NCBI RefSeq assembly: GCF_028682455.1
Contig: NZ_JANHLD010000002.1
Location: forward strand, 1,116,001-1,180,000
Direction of reading: 5' to 3'
DNA: 64,000 nucleotides
Source of the DNA: Pseudomonas putida
GTDB taxonomy: Bacteria; Pseudomonadota; Gammaproteobacteria; Pseudomonadales; Pseudomonadaceae
Position 1 is the first letter of the stretch, and each line of letters opens with the position of its first letter. Below are positions 1-7,906 of this stretch, piece after piece. A program made the position numbers and the translations under genes. The notes beneath the pieces are model-generated. The model searched no databases and was not told where the DNA came from. It saw nothing but the letters and a program-made list of their open reading frames with translations.

Positions 1-75
1 CGCTGCCGGAGCTGGAATTGCCGGCGATAAGGCCGCTACGAACCACACAAGAACAAACAGACAAAAGGTGCCCAC

Positions 76-1239
76 ATGCGTTATCCGACCCTGAACTTCG
101 CCCTGGGCGAAACCATCGACATGCTTCGCGATCAGGTGCAGTCCTTCGTCGCCGCGGAACTGGCGCCCCGTGCCGCGCAGATCGACCAGGACAACCTGTT
201 CCCCGCCGACATGTGGCGCAAGTTCGGTGACATGGGCCTGTTGGGCATCACCGTCTGCGAAGAGTACGGCGGTGCCGGCCTGGGCTACCTGGCCCACGTG
301 GTGGCCATGGAAGAGATCAGCCGCGGATCGGCCTCGGTCGCCCTCTCCTACGGCGCCCACTCCAACCTTTGCGTCAACCAGATCAACCGCAACGGCAACG
401 CCGGGCAGAAAGCCAAGTACCTGCCCAAGCTGATCAGCGGCGAGCATATCGGCGCCCTGGCCATGAGCGAACCCAATGCTGGCTCCGACGTGGTATCGAT
501 GAAACTGCGCGCCGAAGCGCGTGGCGATCATTTCGTGCTCAATGGCAGCAAGACCTGGATCACCAATGGCCCCGACGCCAACACCTATGTGATCTACGCC
601 AAGACCGACCTGGACAAGGGCCCCCACGGGATCACCGCCTTTATTGTCGAGCGTGACTTCAAGGGCTTCAGCCGCAGCAACAAATTCGACAAACTGGGCA
701 TGCGCGGCTCCAACACCTGCGAGCTGTTCTTCGACAACGTCGAAGTACCCAAGGAAAACATCCTCGGCGCCCTCAACGGTGGCGTGAAAGTGCTGATGAG
801 CGGCCTGGACTACGAGCGCGTGGTGCTCTCGGGCGGCCCGACCGGTATCATGCAGGCCTGCATGGACCTGGTGGTGCCCTACATCCACGACCGCAAGCAG
901 TTCGGCCAGAGCATCGGCGAGTTCCAGCTGATCCAGGGCAAGATCGCCGACATGTACACCCAGCTCAATGCCAGCCGCGCCTACCTGTATGCCGTGGCCC
1001 AGGCGTGCGACCGCAGCGAGACCACGCGCAAGGACGCCGCCGGGGTGATCCTCTACACCGCCGAACGCGCGACCCAGATGGCCCTTGAAGCCATCCAGAT
1101 TCTCGGTGGCAACGGCTACATCAACGAGTTCCCGGCCGGGCGCCTGCTGCGCGACGCCAAGCTCTATGAAATCGGCGCCGGCACCAGCGAAATTCGCCGG
1201 ATGCTGATCGGGCGCGAACTGTTCAACGAGACTCGCTAA
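76..1239 (+). CDS. liuA: Isovaleryl-CoA dehydrogenase
   Basis: FAD-dependent acyl-CoA dehydrogenase of 387 residues, the usual family length. It should oxidise isovaleryl-CoA to 3-methylcrotonyl-CoA in leucine and isovalerate breakdown, passing electrons to ETF. Visible family signatures are the flavin-contacting stretch [13 protein letters not shown], the C-terminal [20 protein letters not shown], and the [12 protein letters not shown] end typical of this subfamily; the catalytic glutamate is expected near the [10 protein letters not shown] segment. An AAAGGTG ribosome site precedes the ATG. It heads a four-gene set with the methylcrotonyl-CoA carboxylase and hydratase genes, which fixes the substrate more firmly than the sequence alone. 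No liuR-type regulator lies between the window start and this gene. Confidence 0.95.
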   Translation: MRYPTLNFALGETIDMLRDQVQSFVAAELAPRAAQIDQDNLFPADMWRKFGDMGLLGITVCEEYGGAGLGYLAHVVAMEEISRGSASVALSYGAHSNLCVNQINRNGNAGQKAKYLPKLISGEHIGALAMSEPNAGSDVVSMKLRAEARGDHFVLNGSKTWITNGPDANTYVIYAKTDLDKGPHGITAFIVERDFKGFSRSNKFDKLGMRGSNTCELFFDNVEVPKENILGALNGGVKVLMSGLDYERVVLSGGPTGIMQACMDLVVPYIHDRKQFGQSIGEFQLIQGKIADMYTQLNASRAYLYAVAQACDRSETTRKDAAGVILYTAERATQMALEAIQILGGNGYINEFPAGRLLRDAKLYEIGAGTSEIRRMLIGRELFNETR

Positions 1240-1299
1240 GCGAGTCAGCGGTTAGCTTCCAGCGACAAGCTGCACGTAGAAGCAGTTGTAGCGCCGATC

Positions 1300-1336
1300 A
1301 ACTCTTGCAGCTTGAAGCTTGCCGCTTGAAGCTGCG
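1300..1336. repeat. Imperfect inverted repeat inside the liu operon
   Basis: The liuA-liuB gap (about 109 bp) holds GCAGCTTGAAGC at 1307-1318 and GCTTGAAGCTGC at 1324-1335, which pair as an imperfect hairpin just before the liuB ribosome site. AGCTTGAAGC-rich intergenic repeats of this kind are common in the P. putida group. It could act as an mRNA-stability or partial-termination element between liuA and liuB, but that is inference. Confidence 0.5.
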
Positions 1337-1348
1337 CCAGGAGCCCCG

Positions 1349-2953
1349 ATGATTCTGAAAACCCAATTGAACCCCCGCTCTGCCGAGTTCGCGCACAACA
1401 GCGCGGCCATGCTCGAGCACGTCCAGAGCCTGCGCACACTGCTGGCCAAGGTCCATCAGGGCGGCGGCCACAAGGCACAGGAGCGGCACACCTCGCGGGG
1501 CAAATTGCTGCCCCGCGACCGTATCGACCGCTTGCTCGACCCAGGCTCGCCGTTCCTGGAAATCGGCCAGTTGGCCGCCCATGAGGTGTACGGCGAGGAC
1601 GTGCCGGCGGCCGGCGTGATTGCCGGCATTGGCCGGATCGAAGGCGTCGAATGCATGATCGTGGCCAACGACGCCACGGTCAAAGGCGGCTCCTACTACC
1701 CGCTGACGGTCAAAAAACACCTGCGTGCCCAGGCCATCGCGTTGCAGAACCGCCTGCCCTGCCTGTACCTGGTGGACTCCGGTGGCGCCAACCTGCCGCG
1801 CCAGGACGAAGTATTCCCGGACCGCGAGCACTTCGGGCGGATCTTTTTCAACCAAGCCAACATGAGCGCGCTGGGCATCCCGCAGATCGCCGTGGTGATG
1901 GGCTCGTGCACCGCAGGCGGCGCCTACGTGCCGGCCATGGCCGACGAAGCGATCATGGTGCGCCAGCAGGCCACCATCTTTCTGGCCGGCCCGCCACTGG
2001 TCAAGGCAGCCACCGGTGAAGTGGTCAGCGCCGAGGACCTGGGCGGCGCCGATGTGCACTGCAAGACCAGCGGCGTTGCCGACCACTATGCCGACAACGA
2101 CGAGCACGCCCTGGCCATCGCCCGGCGCTGCGTGGCCAACCTCAACTGGCAGAAACAGGGCACCTTGCAGCAACGCGCACCGATCGCGCCGCTGTACGAT
2201 GCCCACGAGTTGTACGGCGTAGTGCCAGCCGATGCCAAGCAGCCCTTCGATGTGCGCGAGGTGATCGCCCGCCTGGTGGATGGTTCGATATTCGACGAGT
2301 TCAAGGCGCTGTTCGGCACCACCCTGGTGTGTGGCTTTGCCCACCTGCACGGCTACCCGATCGCCATCCTGGCCAACAACGGCATCCTGTTCGCCGAGGC
2401 CGCGCAAAAAGGCGCGCACTTTATCGAGTTGGCCTGCCAGCGCGGCATTCCCCTGCTGTTCCTGCAGAACATCACCGGCTTCATGGTCGGCCAGAAGTAC
2501 GAGGCCGGCGGTATCGCCAAGCACGGCGCCAAGCTGGTGACCGCCGTGGCCTGCGCCCAGGTACCGAAGTTCACGGTGATTATCGGGGGTAGTTTCGGTG
2601 CCGGTAACTACGGCATGTGCGGTCGCGCCTACGACCCGCGGTTCCTGTGGATGTGGCCCAATGCGCGCATCGGCGTGATGGGCGCCGAACAGGCCGCCGG
2701 CGTGCTGGCCCAGGTCAAGCGCGAGCAGAGCGAGCGCAGCGGCCATCCGTTCAGCGCCGAGGACGAAGCGCGGCTCAAGCAGCCGATCCTCGACCAGTAC
2801 GAGCACCAGGGCCACCCCTACTACTCCAGCGCCCGCTTGTGGGACGACGGTGTCATCGACCCGGCACAAACCCGCGACATTCTAGGCCTGGCGCTGTCCG
2901 CGGCCCTCAACGCACCGATCGAACAAAGCCGTTTCGGCATTTTCCGGATGTGA
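1349..2953 (+). CDS. liuB: 3-Methylcrotonyl-CoA carboxylase, carboxyltransferase (beta) subunit
   Basis: 534-residue biotin-dependent carboxyltransferase with the two crotonase-like halves of the family. The N-terminal half includes [12 protein letters not shown] and [14 protein letters not shown]; the C-terminal half includes [20 protein letters not shown] and the glycine-rich [16 protein letters not shown]. It transfers CO2 from carboxybiotin on the liuD product to 3-methylcrotonyl-CoA, giving 3-methylglutaconyl-CoA. The ATG at 1349 is chosen because AGGAG lies six bases upstream; an upstream in-frame start at 1319 would run through the intergenic repeat. The stop is two bases from the liuC ATG, indicating translational coupling. 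Confidence 0.95.
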   Translation: MILKTQLNPRSAEFAHNSAAMLEHVQSLRTLLAKVHQGGGHKAQERHTSRGKLLPRDRIDRLLDPGSPFLEIGQLAAHEVYGEDVPAAGVIAGIGRIEGVECMIVANDATVKGGSYYPLTVKKHLRAQAIALQNRLPCLYLVDSGGANLPRQDEVFPDREHFGRIFFNQANMSALGIPQIAVVMGSCTAGGAYVPAMADEAIMVRQQATIFLAGPPLVKAATGEVVSAEDLGGADVHCKTSGVADHYADNDEHALAIARRCVANLNWQKQGTLQQRAPIAPLYDAHELYGVVPADAKQPFDVREVIARLVDGSIFDEFKALFGTTLVCGFAHLHGYPIAILANNGILFAEAAQKGAHFIELACQRGIPLLFLQNITGFMVGQKYEAGGIAKHGAKLVTAVACAQVPKFTVIIGGSFGAGNYGMCGRAYDPRFLWMWPNARIGVMGAEQAAGVLAQVKREQSERSGHPFSAEDEARLKQPILDQYEHQGHPYYSSARLWDDGVIDPAQTRDILGLALSAALNAPIEQSRFGIFRM

Positions 2954-2955
2954 CC

Positions 2956-3774
2956 ATGAGCGACTTCACTACCCTTGAACTGATCAAGGATCCCCGTGGT
3001 TTCGCCACCCTGTGGTTGAGCCGGGAAGACAAGAACAACGCCTTCAACGCCCAGATGATCCGCGAGCTGATCCTGGCCATCGACCAGATCGCTGCGGACG
3101 CCAGCCTGCGCTTTGTCCTGCTGCGCGGCCGGGGCCGGCACTTCAGTGCAGGTGCCGACCTTGCCTGGATGCAGCAATCGGCAGCCCTCGACTACAACAC
3201 CAACCTGGACGATGCCCGCGAGCTGGCAGAGTTGATGTACAACCTGGCCAAGCTCAAGGTACCGACCCTGGCCGTGGTCCAGGGTGCGGCCTTCGGCGGT
3301 GCACTGGGCCTGATCAGTTGCTGCGACATGGCCATCGGTACCGTCGAGGCACAACTGTGCCTGTCGGAGGTGCGCATCGGCCTGGCGCCGGCGGTGATCA
3401 GCCCGTTCGTGGTCCAGGCCATGGGCGAGCGCGCCGCACGTCGCTATGCGCTGACCGCCGAGCGCTTCAGTGGCGAGCGCGCTCGTGAACTGGGCCTGCT
3501 GGCCGAGGCGTATCCAGCCGTCGAGCTGGAGCACCAGATCGAACAGTGGATCGACAACCTGCTGCTCAACAGCCCCCAGGCCATGCGTGCCAGTAAGGAG
3601 CTGCTGCGTGAGGTGGGCCACGGCGAGCTGACCCCTGCCCTGCGCCGCTACTGCGAGAACGCCATCGCCCGTATCCGGGTGAGCCCCGAAGGCCAGGAAG
3701 GCTTGCGCGCCTTCCTGGAAAAACGCACACCCGCCTGGCAGGGCGAACCGTCGAACAAGGAGCCGCGCCCATGA
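2956..3774 (+). CDS. liuC: Methylglutaconyl-CoA hydratase (enoyl-CoA hydratase family)
   Basis: 272-residue crotonase-fold protein, probably hydrating 3-methylglutaconyl-CoA to HMG-CoA. The oxyanion-hole segments GRHFSAGADLAWM and QGAAFGGALGLISCCD are both visible, followed by SEVRIGLAPAVISPFV. The first ATG after the liuB stop (MSDFTTLEL) is used; the longer open frame upstream reads across liuB in another frame and is not real. Its TGA overlaps the liuD ATG (ATGA), typical of coupled operon genes. Specificity rests on operon position. Confidence 0.92.
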   Translation: MSDFTTLELIKDPRGFATLWLSREDKNNAFNAQMIRELILAIDQIAADASLRFVLLRGRGRHFSAGADLAWMQQSAALDYNTNLDDARELAELMYNLAKLKVPTLAVVQGAAFGGALGLISCCDMAIGTVEAQLCLSEVRIGLAPAVISPFVVQAMGERAARRYALTAERFSGERARELGLLAEAYPAVELEHQIEQWIDNLLLNSPQAMRASKELLREVGHGELTPALRRYCENAIARIRVSPEGQEGLRAFLEKRTPAWQGEPSNKEPRP

Positions 3775-5726
3775 CCCGCACGCCATTGACTACCCTGCTG
3801 GTTGCCAACCGCGGCGAGATCGCCTGCCGGGTCATGCGCACCGCCAAAGCCCTGGGGCTGACCACTGTCGCCGTGCACAGCGCCATCGACCGCGAGGCCA
3901 GGCACAGCCGCGAAGCCGACATCCGCGTTGACCTGGGCGGTGCCAAGGCTGCCGAAAGCTACCTGGACATCGACAAACTGCTAGCTGCCGCCAGGGCCAG
4001 CGGCGCCCAGGCGATTCACCCGGGCTACGGCTTTCTGTCGGAGAACGCAGGTTTTGCCCGGGCCATCGAAGCGGCCGGGCTGATTTTCCTCGGCCCCCCA
4101 GCCAGCGCCATCGATGCCATGGGCAGCAAGTCCGCCGCCAAGGCCCTGATGGAGCAAGCCGGCGTGCCCCTGGTGCCGGGTTACCACGGTGAAGCCCAGG
4201 ACCTGGAAACCTTCCGCGCTGCCGCCGAGAGCATCGGCTACCCGGTTCTGCTCAAGGCCACCGCCGGGGGCGGCGGCAAGGGCATGAAGGTGGTCGAAAG
4301 CGAAAGCCAGCTGGCCGAAGCCCTGGCCTCGGCCCAGCGTGAAGCGCAATCGTCGTTTGGCGATGCCCGCATGTTGGTGGAAAAATACGTGCTCAAGCCG
4401 CGTCACGTAGAAATCCAGGTATTCGCCGACCAACACGGCAACTGCCTGTACCTCAATGAGCGCGACTGTTCGATCCAGCGTCGCCACCAGAAAGTCGTCG
4501 AGGAAGCCCCGGCCCCCGGCCTGAGCCCGGCCCAGCGCCAGGCCATGGGCGAGGCGGCGGTCAAGGCCGCCCAGGCCATCGGTTATGTCGGCGCCGGCAC
4601 CGTCGAGTTCCTGCTCGATGCCCGCGGCGAATTCTTCTTCATGGAAATGAACACCCGCCTGCAGGTGGAGCACCCGGTAACCGAAGCCATCACCGGGCTG
4701 GACCTGGTGGCCTGGCAGATTCGCGTGGCCTGCGGCGAGCCGCTGCCCATCACCCAGGATCAGGTACCGCTCGACGGCCACGCCATCGAAGTGCGCCTGT
4801 ACGCGGAAGACCCGGCCAACGACTTTCTCCCGGCCACCGGGCAACTGGCGCTGTACCGTGAGTCGGCGCCGGGTGAAGGGCGTCGGGTCGACAGTGGTGT
4901 CAGTGAGGGCGACAGCATCTCGCCGTTCTACGACCCGATGCTGGGCAAGCTGATCGCCTGGGGCCAGACCCGCGAGCAGGCCCGCCTGCGGTTGCTGGCG
5001 ATGCTCGACGACTTCGCCATTGGCGGGCTGAAAACCAACATTGCGTTCCTGCGGCGGATCCTCGCCCACCCGGCATTTGCCCAGGCCGAGCTCGATACCG
5101 GCTTCATTCCGCGCTATCAGGCTCAGTTGTTGCCAACGCCTGAACCACTGCCCGCCGCGTTCTGGCAGGCCGCGGGTGAAGCGTTCATCCAGAGCCAGCC
5201 GGTGCAGCGCCGCGGCGATGATCGCCACTCGCCATGGGCTGCCAATGCGGGCCTGCGCCTGGGTGTGCCGGCGCACATCAGCCTGCACCTGAACTGCAAC
5301 GGCCAGGACCAGGCCCTGGGGCTCACCCATGCAGCGGCACCGACGCTGACACTGGACGGCGAACAACTGATGATCGAGCACGATGGCCTGCGCCGTCGGC
5401 ACCTGGCGATCCGCCGCGGCGACACCCTGTACCTGCAGTGGGACGGCGAGTTGCACGCAGTCACCGCGTTCGACCCGATTGCCGAGGCCGATGCCAGCCA
5501 CAGCCACCAGGGCGGCCTGAGTGCGCCCATGAACGGCAGTATCGTGCGGGTATTGGTCGAGGTGGGGCAGACGGTCGAGGCCGGTGCTCAACTGGTGGTG
5601 CTCGAAGCCATGAAAATGGAACACAGCATCCGCGCGACCCAGGCCGGGACGGTCAAGGCGCTGTTTTGCCAGGAAGGCGAAATGGTCAGTGAAGGGGCCG
5701 TGCTGGTGGAGTTGGAAGAACGCTGA
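3771..5726 (+). CDS. liuD: 3-Methylcrotonyl-CoA carboxylase, biotin carboxylase/BCCP (alpha) subunit
   Basis: 651 residues. An N-terminal biotin carboxylase (about 1-450) shows the opening VANRGEIACRVMRTAK, the ATP-grasp glycine loop KATAGGGGKGMKVV, and MEMNTRLQVEHPVTE. A middle linker follows, then a C-terminal biotinyl domain with the biotin-attachment lysine in EAMKMEHSI and the usual hydrophobic partner motif. It carboxylates its own biotin with ATP and bicarbonate and works as a complex with liuB. It overlaps liuC by four bases. It is the last gene of the cluster: the HMG-CoA lyase gene that ends this operon in some pseudomonads is not next to it, so the pathway must be finished elsewhere. 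Confidence 0.95.
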   Translation: MTRTPLTTLLVANRGEIACRVMRTAKALGLTTVAVHSAIDREARHSREADIRVDLGGAKAAESYLDIDKLLAAARASGAQAIHPGYGFLSENAGFARAIEAAGLIFLGPPASAIDAMGSKSAAKALMEQAGVPLVPGYHGEAQDLETFRAAAESIGYPVLLKATAGGGGKGMKVVESESQLAEALASAQREAQSSFGDARMLVEKYVLKPRHVEIQVFADQHGNCLYLNERDCSIQRRHQKVVEEAPAPGLSPAQRQAMGEAAVKAAQAIGYVGAGTVEFLLDARGEFFFMEMNTRLQVEHPVTEAITGLDLVAWQIRVACGEPLPITQDQVPLDGHAIEVRLYAEDPANDFLPATGQLALYRESAPGEGRRVDSGVSEGDSISPFYDPMLGKLIAWGQTREQARLRLLAMLDDFAIGGLKTNIAFLRRILAHPAFAQAELDTGFIPRYQAQLLPTPEPLPAAFWQAAGEAFIQSQPVQRRGDDRHSPWAANAGLRLGVPAHISLHLNCNGQDQALGLTHAAAPTLTLDGEQLMIEHDGLRRRHLAIRRGDTLYLQWDGELHAVTAFDPIAEADASHSHQGGLSAPMNGSIVRVLVEVGQTVEAGAQLVVLEAMKMEHSIRATQAGTVKALFCQEGEMVSEGAVLVELEER

Positions 5727-5732
5727 AAAACC

Positions 5733-5778
5733 ATCGCGGGGCAAGCCCGCTCCTAAAGGAGCGGGCTTGCCCCGCGAT
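5733..5778. repeat. REP palindrome, copy 1; likely bidirectional terminator
   Basis: A 22-bp perfect inverted repeat (arms 5733-5754 and 5757-5778) with only two bases between arms, built on gcggggcaagcccgctcct. The same element recurs at 39172-39226 and 55264-55312. It sits between the convergent ends of liuD and the S24-type regulator, so it can stop or stabilise transcripts from both sides. Confidence 0.85.
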
Positions 5779-5783
5779 GCTAT

Positions 5784-6443
5784 CTAGAACCTCGCAAACG
5801 CCTGCACCACGACCCCAAGCACTTCACATTGCTCCGTGAACACAGTCTTGGGGTACGTCGGGTTGAGCGGCTTGAGATACCGCTGGCCGCCCTCCTCGAT
5901 CAATTGGCGAAAGGTCATGCCGGTACGTTCGGGCAAGCGCACGACCACCAACTTGCCCGGTGCCACGCTCACGCCCGTATCCACCAGGATCAGCATGCCC
6001 TCCGGCACGCTCAAGCCCACCGGCGCAGTCATTGCATCGCCTTCAACCGGCAGCCAGAACGCACGCCCCAGCGCAGCATAATCAGATACCTGGCGCACGC
6101 AGGGTTCGCAGGGCTCGACCGTCTCCAGGCCGTCCCAGGGCAGGATGGGATAGCGAAAATACGGATCGTGCTTGTGGTGGTCCCGCTCCACGCAAGCCGC
6201 TCCCGTACCCGGCACACCATAGGTGCCGGTGGTTTCCGAGGTGTGCGGAGCAAACACCATCTGCAACGGGGGCAAGCCGACCTCGACCAGAATCTGGTTC
6301 AGCACCCTGAGCCTGGGCTCGCGCTCTTCACGCAACCAATGCCCGACTGCGCCCTGGGTGACCCCGATGCGTTCGGCGAGATTCTCCTGCGTGACTTTGA
6401 GTTCACGCATCCTGGCCTTGACCAGATCAGTCCAATTATCCAT
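5784..6443 (-). CDS. XRE-type repressor with an inactive S24 (LexA/CI-like) domain
   Basis: 219 residues. Residues about 17-38 form a helix-turn-helix (VTQENLAERIGVTQGAVGHW). The C-terminal half aligns well with the lambda CI dimerisation/protease domain (FWLPVEGDAMTAP, EGMLILVD, LKPLNPTYP). The nucleophilic serine of the EGxSM motif is alanine (A137), the catalytic lysine position reads R179/Q180, and the linker shows no Ala-Gly cleavage site. It therefore should not self-cleave after RecA activation. The ATG at 6443 fits the HTH start; the longer frame adds an unrelated N-terminus. It is divergent from the DUF6124 gene and shares its promoter region. No phage genes lie nearby. Confidence 0.85.
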   Translation of the reverse strand: MDNWTDLVKARMRELKVTQENLAERIGVTQGAVGHWLREEREPRLRVLNQILVEVGLPPLQMVFAPHTSETTGTYGVPGTGAACVERDHHKHDPYFRYPILPWDGLETVEPCEPCVRQVSDYAALGRAFWLPVEGDAMTAPVGLSVPEGMLILVDTGVSVAPGKLVVVRLPERTGMTFRQLIEEGGQRYLKPLNPTYPKTVFTEQCEVLGVVVQAFARF

Positions 6444-6487
6444 CGCTGGCACGATACGGACTGCTCCATGACGCTCAATACACAAAT

Positions 6488-6517
6488 TGTAGTATTTAAA
6501 AAGCAGTCACAACTACA
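6488..6517. promoter_or_regulatory. Putative operator between the S24-like regulator and DUF6124 gene
   Basis: Inverted half-sites TGTAGT (6488-6493) and ACTACA (6512-6517) lie 45-75 bp upstream of the regulator start in an AT-rich divergent promoter region. CI-type repressors commonly bind such half-sites; autoregulation and control of the divergent gene are inferred. Confidence 0.35.
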
Positions 6518-6574
6518 TTGCGTATTATTATTCAAACCTACCTTTGATCGCTTACCCCTATGGCAGGCAGCCGA

Positions 6575-6919
6575 ATGAAACAGACATTTCCTGAAATGGA
6601 TATCAACCTGGATAACGAAGCGCTGAGTTCGAGCGACGCAGCCCGCAAAGCGCTGGATTTCTACCTCAACCCAGCCCCCATGGTGCCTTCGACAGAAGCG
6701 CCCTGGGTAGTGCCGCGAGAAACCCTCAGCGGTTCCGAAGCCGCCGAACGCGCCGTGCAATTGCTGCTGTGTGCCGAAGCCACCGCCTGCGAGTCGGCCA
6801 ACGGCCTTCAAGGAAGGCCCCGGCAACTGGCCCTGACGGTGGTACACATGGTCAGCCTGGCAAAGGCGATGGTCGAGCACATACCCACCGAACAGAGGAG
6901 CAAAGGGATAGAAAGCTAA
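6575..6919 (+). CDS. DUF6124-like small protein
   Basis: 114 residues (119 if the upstream ATG at 6560 is used; neither has a strong ribosome site). The pattern SSSDAARKALDFYLNP at the N-terminus, a central SGSEAAERAVQLLL repeat of the same idea and a hydrophobic C-terminal helix match a small Pseudomonas family of unknown role annotated as DUF6124/DUF3077. No signal peptide or membrane segment is evident. It is divergent from the degenerate S24 regulator, which is the most likely controller. Function unknown. Confidence 0.65.
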   Translation: MKQTFPEMDINLDNEALSSSDAARKALDFYLNPAPMVPSTEAPWVVPRETLSGSEAAERAVQLLLCAEATACESANGLQGRPRQLALTVVHMVSLAKAMVEHIPTEQRSKGIES

Positions 6920-7013
6920 CGTGGAGAGTCGCAGCAATGGCGGCGCTGGCGCCGTTCATTCAAGGAGGGAGCGCATTCGGTAAAGTTTTTTTACGGAATG
7001 ACGGAAAATTCAT

Positions 7014-7041
7014 TTGACTTGCAAATGATAACGATTATTAT
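7014..7041 (+). promoter_or_regulatory. prrF promoter, -35 TTGACT and -10 TATTAT
   Basis: TTGACT at 7014-7019 and TATTAT at 7036-7041 with a 16-bp spacer place the start of transcription near 7049, exactly where the PrrF sequence begins. The Fur box overlaps the spacer and the -10 element. Confidence 0.75.
7021..7039 (+). promoter_or_regulatory. Fur box
   Basis: The 19 bases match the Fur consensus GATAATGATAATCATTATC at 14 positions, including the core ATGATAA and ATTAT halves. It covers the spacer and -10 of the sRNA promoter, so Fe-Fur would repress the sRNA in iron-replete cells. Confidence 0.85.
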
Positions 7042-7048
7042 TGCTCGC

Positions 7049-7160
7049 AACTGGTCGCGAGACTGGTTGGATAACTGAAAGCCCTTAGGTCGGACTCTCA
7101 GATTATCTCCTCATCAGGCTAATCACGGTTTTTGACCCGGCTTTTTGCCGGGTCTTTTTT
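7049..7160 (+). ncRNA. prrF: PrrF-type iron-responsive small RNA
   Basis: About 112 nt. It begins AACTGGTCGCGAGACTGG, contains the highly conserved core CTCAGATTATCTCCTCATCA followed by GGCTAATCACGG, and ends in a rho-independent terminator. This is the known PrrF architecture: with Hfq the core pairs with mRNAs of iron-using proteins such as sodB and sdh to spare iron. Fur box and promoter are immediately upstream. Only one copy is here, unlike the tandem prrF1-prrF2 of P. aeruginosa; single separated copies are usual elsewhere in the genus. Confidence 0.88.
7134..7160 (+). terminator. PrrF rho-independent terminator
   Basis: Stem gacccggc (7134-7141) with gccgggtc (7147-7154), a TTTTT loop and a T6 tail. 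It ends the sRNA about 185 bp before the next coding start. Confidence 0.9.
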
Positions 7161-7345
7161 GGCTCTTCAGGCTAATGAAGGCGGGTGTTGCTTGAATGGC
7201 CGTGATGATAGCAAATGAATGTCGCACCGTGAAGGATGTAACCGCGCTTTGCAGAATTAGCACTTGAGAATCAATCTCGTTAAGACTAAGCTGTGACAGC
7301 GTCACGGAGGACGCCCCCTCCCCCCACCGAGCAAGGAGCTTGTAC

Positions 7346-7858
7346 ATGACCCGTCTGCTGCTGCCCCTTGAGCATCACCCCGAATCCCACGACCTTGCGC
7401 GCGACACGCTGCTGCTCCAGCTGAAAAAACTGCCGCGTCGCGTCCAGCAGGTGTTTCTGCTCAGCCGTCTCGACCAACTGAGCTACGCCAGCATCGCCGA
7501 ACGCCTGGGCCTGCCCGCGCTGACCATCGAGCGCCATATGTACCAGGCCCTGCAGAGTGTACGCGGCGAGGGTGACGTGATCGCAAGCATGGCCGGCCAA
7601 TGGTATGTGCGCCTGCAGAGCCCGCAGGTGACGGCCAGCGAACGCATCGACTTTCGCCGCTGGCTGGATGCCGCCCCCGAACATCGCGAAGCATTCCACG
7701 CCACCGAACTGCGCTGGCGTACCTTGCTGGCCCCGGCACAGCAACTGGGCCACGATGGCTGGTACCGTCAGCCACGCACGGCCTTGTCGCTGGGCGGTTG
7801 CTCGGTGGCCATCGGCCTCGGCCTGGCTGCATTGGCAGCGATCGGTTTCTGGTCCTGA
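7346..7858 (+). CDS. Sigma-70 region 4 / FecR N-terminal domain fusion, membrane-anchored
   Basis: 170 residues with three parts. Residues about 24-70 resemble ECF sigma region 4.2 (LKKLPRRVQQVFLLSRLDQL, SYASIAERLGLPALTIERHM). Residues about 78-125 match the N-terminal DUF4880 domain of FecR-type anti-sigma regulators (W..RL...TASERIDFRRWLDAAPEHREAF). A single transmembrane helix occupies about 146-167. Sigma region 2, needed for -10 binding, is absent, so it cannot be a working sigma factor alone; it may titrate a partner or be a remnant. The start at 7346 has AAGGAG eight bases upstream. It follows the Fur-controlled PrrF gene and precedes a carboxypeptidase. Confidence 0.75.
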   Translation: MTRLLLPLEHHPESHDLARDTLLLQLKKLPRRVQQVFLLSRLDQLSYASIAERLGLPALTIERHMYQALQSVRGEGDVIASMAGQWYVRLQSPQVTASERIDFRRWLDAAPEHREAFHATELRWRTLLAPAQQLGHDGWYRQPRTALSLGGCSVAIGLGLAALAAIGFWS

Positions 7859-7906
7859 GCCAGGCGTGTAGAGTGGGTGTCACAACAACTCTACAGGTGC
7901 CTGGTG

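Noticed and set aside
1..75. End of an upstream gene at the left edge
   Set aside because: A stop at 28-30 exists but nine codons are too few to identify a gene.
1298..2869. Minus-strand frame of 523 codons opposite liuB
   Set aside because: Shadow of a strongly supported gene in GC-rich DNA; no family motif and no ribosome site.
3981..5744. Minus-strand frame of 587 codons opposite liuD
   Set aside because: Shadow of the biotin carboxylase gene.
5784..6919. Prophage remnant around the CI-like regulator
   Set aside because: No integrase, structural or lysis genes; both neighbours are ordinary chromosomal genes.
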